This document shows positions 60,406-64,000 of a DNA stretch of 64,000 bases, piece after piece. Every line of letters starts with the position of its first letter. Positions within the stretch are counted from its first letter, which is position 1. The notes beneath the pieces were generated by a model. It worked only from the letters and a program-made list of their open reading frames with translations. It searched no databases and was not told where the DNA came from. Position numbers and translations under genes: made by a program. The DNA is from Pseudescherichia sp031998825 (GTDB lineage Bacteria > Pseudomonadota > Gammaproteobacteria > Enterobacterales > Enterobacteriaceae), in the NCBI RefSeq assembly GCF_031998825.1, contig NZ_DAMACX010000006.1, positions 62,001 through 126,000 on the forward strand, in the 5' to 3' direction.

Positions 60406-61326
60406 CTAATTGCCGTAGCTAAAACGGCGGGCAATGGCCATCAGCCCCTGTTCGAGGAGCATCCCTACCACGCCAATCAGCAGGATGGCGATGATGATGT
60501 TTTCCACGTTGAGGTTGTTCCACTCGTTCCAGATCCAGAAACCGATCCCGACGCCGCCGGTCAGCATCTCTGCCGCGACGATCACCAGCCACGCAATACC
60601 AATCGACAGGCGAACCCCGGTCAAAATGTGCGGCAGCACGGCGGGAAAAAGGATTTTGCGCATAACGGTAAACTCACCGAGTTTCAGCACCCGCGCTACG
60701 TTGAGGTAGTCCTGCGGAATACGCATCACCCCCTCGGCGGTGTTGAGGATCATCGGCCAGATTGAACAGATGAAGATGGTCCACGCCGAAGCTGGTTCTG
60801 CCCGCTGGAACAGCAGCAGGCCTATCGGCAACCAGGCCAGCGGGCTGACCGGACGCAGCAAGGCGATGACCGGGTTGAGCATGTTGGCGATAAAGCTAAA
60901 GCGACCGATGAGAAAGCCGAGAGGAATACCTACCAGTGCCGCCAGACCAAAGCCCAGCGCCACGCGTTTGAGCGAGGCCAGCACGTTCCAGCCGATGCCC
61001 ATATCATTAGGCCCGGCGATATAAAACGGCTCGGCGAAGATGAGCTTTGCCGCTTCCCAGGTTTTCAGCGGCGTCGGAAAGCCGCTGCTGCTCAGAGCGG
61101 CGATCTGCCAGAGGGTAATCAGCACAACTGCCCCCAGCAGCCCGGGCACCGCTTTTTTTAGACCACCGCGTAGCGCTTCACGAAATTTATTCGCAGGTGC
61201 GGATTTCGTTATCTCCGGCTGCGGCGTCGGGCTCGCCGTCTTCAGAGGAAGGATCTCAGCGCTCTCCGGCTCGGTGGACAGCGCAACAATATTCGTGTTT
61301 ATAACAACGTTAGTTTTTGTGTTCAT
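60406..61326 (-). CDS. nasE: nitrate ABC importer permease
   Basis: 306 residues. A polar N-terminal tail of about 60 residues precedes five to six helices; EAA-type loop DYLNVARVLKLGEFTVMRKI and AVLPHILTGVRLSIGIAW. NrtB/NasE family. Only 14 bases from nasF and 39 from nasD, so a single operon. Confidence 0.93.
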   Translation of the reverse strand: MNTKTNVVINTNIVALSTEPESAEILPLKTASPTPQPEITKSAPANKFREALRGGLKKAVPGLLGAVVLITLWQIAALSSSGFPTPLKTWEAAKLIFAEPFYIAGPNDMGIGWNVLASLKRVALGFGLAALVGIPLGFLIGRFSFIANMLNPVIALLRPVSPLAWLPIGLLLFQRAEPASAWTIFICSIWPMILNTAEGVMRIPQDYLNVARVLKLGEFTVMRKILFPAVLPHILTGVRLSIGIAWLVIVAAEMLTGGVGIGFWIWNEWNNLNVENIIIAILLIGVVGMLLEQGLMAIARRFSYGN

Positions 61327-61340
61327 AGTGTTGGCCTCAC

Positions 61341-62603
61341 TTAGCGTTTCATGGCAAAACTGTTGGCGTACTCAGCGGGGTTGCTGCCGTCCCACACCTT
61401 GCCGTCAAACAGGGTGCTGCTGCGCATATCGCCGGCGGGCAGATTGATGCCCCCTGCTGCCGTCGCCGCCTGCTTATAGATGTCGGTGCGGTTGATCTTC
61501 TTAGCGATGGCCAGGTAGTCCGGGTCGCTATCGATGAGTCCCCAGCGTTTGTGCTGGGTCAGGAACCACATGCCGTCTGAGAGGTACGGATAGTTCACCG
61601 CGCCGTCATTGAAGAAGCGCATGCCGTGGGCGTCTTTCCACTTTTTGCCCAGCCCGTTGTCATAGTCGCTGAGCATCCGCCCCTGAATGGTCTCTGGCGA
61701 GGTATTGACGTAGGCGCGTCCCGCGATGGTTTTCGCCGTTTCAATCCGGTTCGCATCGGAGGTGTCGATCCAGCGGGAAGCCTCCAGCACCGCCGCAGTC
61801 AGGGCGCGGGCCGTATTGGGGTTAGCCGCCACCCACGCGGAGGTAGTGCCGAGAATTTTCTCCGGATGATCGGGCCAGATCTCCTGGGTTGTCGCGGCGG
61901 TGAAGCCAATCCCGTCGAGAATGGCGCGCTGGTTCCAGGGCTCACCAACGCAGTAGCCGCTCATGTTGCCGATCTTCATGTTCATCACCATCTGCGGCGG
62001 CGGCACAACCACGTTGCGGACGTCGTTAAACGGATGGATCCCGGCGTTGGCCAGCCAGTAGTAGAGCCACATGGCATGCGTGCCGGTGGGAAACGTCTGG
62101 GCAAAGGTGTAGGTTCCCTTCGGGCTGCCATCGACGGTTTTTTTCAGCGAGGCCGCATCGGTCACGCCCGCCTCTTTCAGCTGGTTCGAGAGGGTGATCG
62201 CCTGGCCGTTATTATTGAGGGTCATCAGCATCGCCATATCATGCTGCGGACCGGAGACGCCGAGCTGGAGGCCATAGACCAGCCCATACAGCACATGGGC
62301 GGCATCCAGCTCGCCGGAGACCAGCTTGTCGCGCACCGACGCCCAGCTGGACTCTTTGCTGAGGGTGATTTTGATCCCGTACTTCTCATCAAACTTCTTC
62401 ACCGCCGCCATCACCACCGAGGCGCAGTCCGTTAAGGGAATAAAGCCTACGCGGATCTCTTTTTTCTCTGGCGCATCAGAGCCCGCCGCCCAGACGCTAT
62501 TCATAAAGCCCGGTAACATCATGCTGCCGCCCAGCAGCGCGCTGCTTGCCAGAAATCGGCGACGGGAGAGACTCACCACGGTGTTGTTATCGTCTTGCTT
62601 CAT
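61341..62603 (-). CDS. nasF: periplasmic nitrate-binding protein
   Basis: 420 residues. N-terminal twin-arginine signal (SLSRRRFLASSALLGGSMML, about 1-40), then NrtA-like binding domain: VGFIPLTDCASVVMAAVKKF, DAAHVLYGLVYGLQLGVSGP, IGNMSGYCVGEPWNQRAILD. Tat export is common in this family. First gene of the operon; expression is set by the leader region (sigma-54 promoter, antitermination hairpin, terminator). AGGAAG before the ATG. Confidence 0.95.
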   Translation of the reverse strand: MKQDDNNTVVSLSRRRFLASSALLGGSMMLPGFMNSVWAAGSDAPEKKEIRVGFIPLTDCASVVMAAVKKFDEKYGIKITLSKESSWASVRDKLVSGELDAAHVLYGLVYGLQLGVSGPQHDMAMLMTLNNNGQAITLSNQLKEAGVTDAASLKKTVDGSPKGTYTFAQTFPTGTHAMWLYYWLANAGIHPFNDVRNVVVPPPQMVMNMKIGNMSGYCVGEPWNQRAILDGIGFTAATTQEIWPDHPEKILGTTSAWVAANPNTARALTAAVLEASRWIDTSDANRIETAKTIAGRAYVNTSPETIQGRMLSDYDNGLGKKWKDAHGMRFFNDGAVNYPYLSDGMWFLTQHKRWGLIDSDPDYLAIAKKINRTDIYKQAATAAGGINLPAGDMRSSTLFDGKVWDGSNPAEYANSFAMKR

Positions 62604-62633
62604 TGCGGCTTCCTGTATGGTGAAAAAATGCGC

Positions 62634-62683
62634 AAAAAAAAAGCGTCCAGTTAGCGCTCAGTCTCCTGAACGCTAACGGACGC
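62634..62683 (-). terminator. leader terminator (3:4 stem) of nasF
   Basis: Minus-strand arms 62671-62683 and 62643-62656 pair over 13 bp with one bulged base (A at 62649), followed by nine T. It lies between the promoter and the nasF ATG, so readthrough must be regulated, as in the Klebsiella nasF leader. Confidence 0.9.
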
Positions 62684-62700
62684 CTTTATCCGTAATGCTA

Positions 62701-62722
62701 ACTAAACCGCCGTTGGCCTAGT
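62701..62722 (-). promoter_or_regulatory. NasR target hairpin (1:2 stem) with hexaloop
   Basis: Minus strand ACTAGGCC-AACGGC-GGTTTAGT: eight-pair stem (two G-U) and a six-base loop with A at position 1 and G at position 4, the signature of ANTAR-protein RNA targets. It directly precedes the terminator. Confidence 0.85.
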
Positions 62723-62741
62723 CACTATGTGCTTTCCCAAT

Positions 62742-62760
62742 AATGCAGCTTGTGTGCCAA
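62742..62760 (-). promoter_or_regulatory. sigma-54 promoter of nasF
   Basis: Minus strand TTGGCAC-N5-CTGCAT against TTGGCAC-N4/5-TTGCW: -24 GG and -12 GC present at the right spacing. Transcription would start near 62730, just before the hairpin. Confidence 0.8.
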
Positions 62761-62823
62761 CTTCTTGTAATCCTGTAAAATCAGCAAGGTAGTGTTAAAT
62801 TGGCGTTGAGTATTGATTGTGTC

Positions 62824-62862
62824 TGCACCGCAACGGTTTGTTATTTGCACACCGTCGGTGCA
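62824..62862. promoter_or_regulatory. tandem NtrC binding sites
   Basis: Perfect TGCAC-N7-GTGCA at 62846-62862 and a weaker TGCAC-N7-GTTTG at 62824-62840, 22 bp apart (two helical turns), about 65-120 bp upstream of the sigma-54 promoter: the usual enhancer layout for nitrogen control. Confidence 0.8.
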
Positions 62863-62877
62863 GCTACTCCTTAAGTA

Positions 62878-64000
62878 TTATGATGCAGATTTGCTCATCA
62901 CCGCCGCGACGGAGAGCATCGCTTCCGCGATCTCCGCCAGCTTCTTATTCTGTTTCATCGCCATATCTCGCAGGGTTTTGTGAGCCTGAGGCTCGCTCAT
63001 GCCGTGGTGCTGCATCAACAGGCCTTTGGCGCGCTCCACCAGCTTCCGGTCGGCAAGCGTGGCGCGCAGCGCGGCCAGCTCGGCATCCTGGGCCTGTAGC
63101 TGACGAGACTGTTGCTCAATAAGCTCAAGCACGGAACGACTGAGCTGGGGTGGGATCAGCGCCGCATAGTGGCTGTCCTGCTGCGGCAGCTGCTCAATCT
63201 CCTGTTGCTGACGTGCGCCGGAGCGTTGAGCCTCGCAGATCCGTTGCTCGCAGCAGGTCATCAACCTCTCTTCCAGGCGATCCTCAATGAGTTTCATGCC
63301 GTCAATACGTGCCGTGGTGATCTCAAACCAGCGCAGTGCGATATCATTGCTCTCGCCGGATGGCGATGTGCAGGTGCAGGCAATGCGGCGAAAACGCTCC
63401 AGCTCACTGCTATCGGCGCGCTGCTGCTGTTGCCACAGCGTGAGAGAGTGCTCATCGGCGAACTCCGTAAAGGTGTGAAAGCAGCGCTCCTGCCCCTCAA
63501 TCAACGTCAGCAGCTGCTGATGCGCATTATGATCGAAGTGACGCGAGGCAAAGCCTGCTGCAGCCAGGGCGCGCTCCTGGCCGGCCAGCTCCTTACCCTG
63601 CATAAAACTGAACATGGCCAGCAGCGCCCGTGACACCGTAGGATCCCCGGAGGTATCGGCAGCTTCAAATACCAGCGCCAGATGGGTGCGTATCACCTCG
63701 CTATAGCGGCTCATGGCCTCCGGCTGTTGAATAGTCTGCGCTGCAACCTGCTCCCGTAGCGCGGGCAAACTGCTCAGGCTGTGCAGCGCAGTGGCGATAC
63801 GGCTAAACAGTCGCGATGCGTTAGCCATTGGCTGTCCGGCGAGATCGAGAGCCAGCAGCTGCTTGTCTACCGCCTGCACGGCTTGCTGGACCTGATGCGC
63901 TCGCTCCTTTAGCCTCTCGCCCCAGAGAGAGCCCTGCGAACAGAGATAGATGTTGGCCGTGCCCCGCTCGCGCTGCAGGACATGGATAAGCTGGCTGATT
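62878..64000 (-). CDS. nasR: nitrate/nitrite antitermination regulator NasR (5' end cut)
   Basis: 373 residues visible, about 20 missing beyond the window end (Klebsiella NasR has about 393). N-terminal NIT sensor domain for nitrate/nitrite (visible start QLIHVLQRERGTANIYLCSQ, then GSLWGERL) and C-terminal ANTAR RNA-binding domain (ALRATLADRKLVERAKGLLM, QHHGMSEPQAHKTLRDMAM). Nitrate binding lets ANTAR hold the leader hairpin and stop termination. The frame is open to the window end, so the Met at 63879 is internal. Same strand and immediately upstream of nasF. Confidence 0.95.
   Translation of the reverse strand, partial: ISQLIHVLQRERGTANIYLCSQGSLWGERLKERAHQVQQAVQAVDKQLLALDLAGQPMANASRLFSRIATALHSLSSLPALREQVAAQTIQQPEAMSRYSEVIRTHLALVFEAADTSGDPTVSRALLAMFSFMQGKELAGQERALAAAGFASRHFDHNAHQQLLTLIEGQERCFHTFTEFADEHSLTLWQQQQRADSSELERFRRIACTCTSPSGESNDIALRWFEITTARIDGMKLIEDRLEERLMTCCEQRICEAQRSGARQQQEIEQLPQQDSHYAALIPPQLSRSVLELIEQQSRQLQAQDAELAALRATLADRKLVERAKGLLMQHHGMSEPQAHKTLRDMAMKQNKKLAEIAEAMLSVAAVMSKSAS

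Noticed and set aside
61626..62435. 269-codon plus-strand frame inside nasF
   Set aside because: Antisense shadow; low-complexity His/Arg/Gly composition and no recognisable domain.

Overview
The window is a 64 kb piece of a draft chromosome from an Enterobacteriaceae member close to Enterobacter (Lelliottia, Leclercia and Klebsiella are near alternatives). The left end keeps the E. coli neighbourhood sad(yneI)-glsB(yneH)-dgcF(yneF)-uxaB-yneE, enterobacterial REP elements lie between genes, and the right end is the assimilatory nitrate cluster nasR-nasFED(CB)A known from Klebsiella oxytoca and relatives. A run of N at 36225-36399 marks an assembly gap. No rRNA, tRNA or CRISPR array was seen.

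Layout. 1-13.9 kb: succinate semialdehyde dehydrogenase (cut by the window start), glutaminase, tagaturonate reductase, a bestrophin-type channel, and a dense signalling block of two chemoreceptors and four diguanylate cyclases with different sensory modules (MASE1, MASE2, GAF, dCache). 13.9-32.4 kb: an accessory stretch of small transporters with regulators (SMR pair, TetR/PACE pair), GNAT acetyltransferases, Nudix, DeoR, AraC with aldo/keto reductase, a MarR-controlled DUF969-DUF979-DUF2891 operon, yrbL, an SDR/HxlR pair, a short UvrA-like ATPase, LysR and a SnoaL-like protein.

32.5-45.6 kb: a catabolic or detoxification cluster whose substrate I cannot name. It holds a Rid-family protein, a DUF1028 protein, an M20 amidohydrolase, a complete polyamine/opine-type ABC importer split into two blocks, a quinone-reductase-like enzyme, a GST, a type II dehydroquinase relative with altered active-site residues, a D-2-hydroxyacid dehydrogenase, an FAD monooxygenase, an FMN 2-hydroxyacid oxidase and a central LysR regulator. 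This is the best candidate for an undescribed pathway.

45.6-51.2 kb: an AT-rich island of orphan genes: a TIR-like (CAP12/PF10137-type) effector, a membrane-anchored unknown, a secreted coiled-coil protein, small unknown genes, a truncated transposase, and two families of roughly 80-110 bp structured repeats whose copies end the modules.

51.3-64 kb: Nudix and DUF1275 genes, then the nas cluster. Here nasC and nasB are joined in one reading frame while the nasB ribosome binding site is kept. The nasF leader shows two NtrC-type sites, a sigma-54 promoter, a hexaloop hairpin of the ANTAR-target kind and a terminator, matching NasR antitermination.
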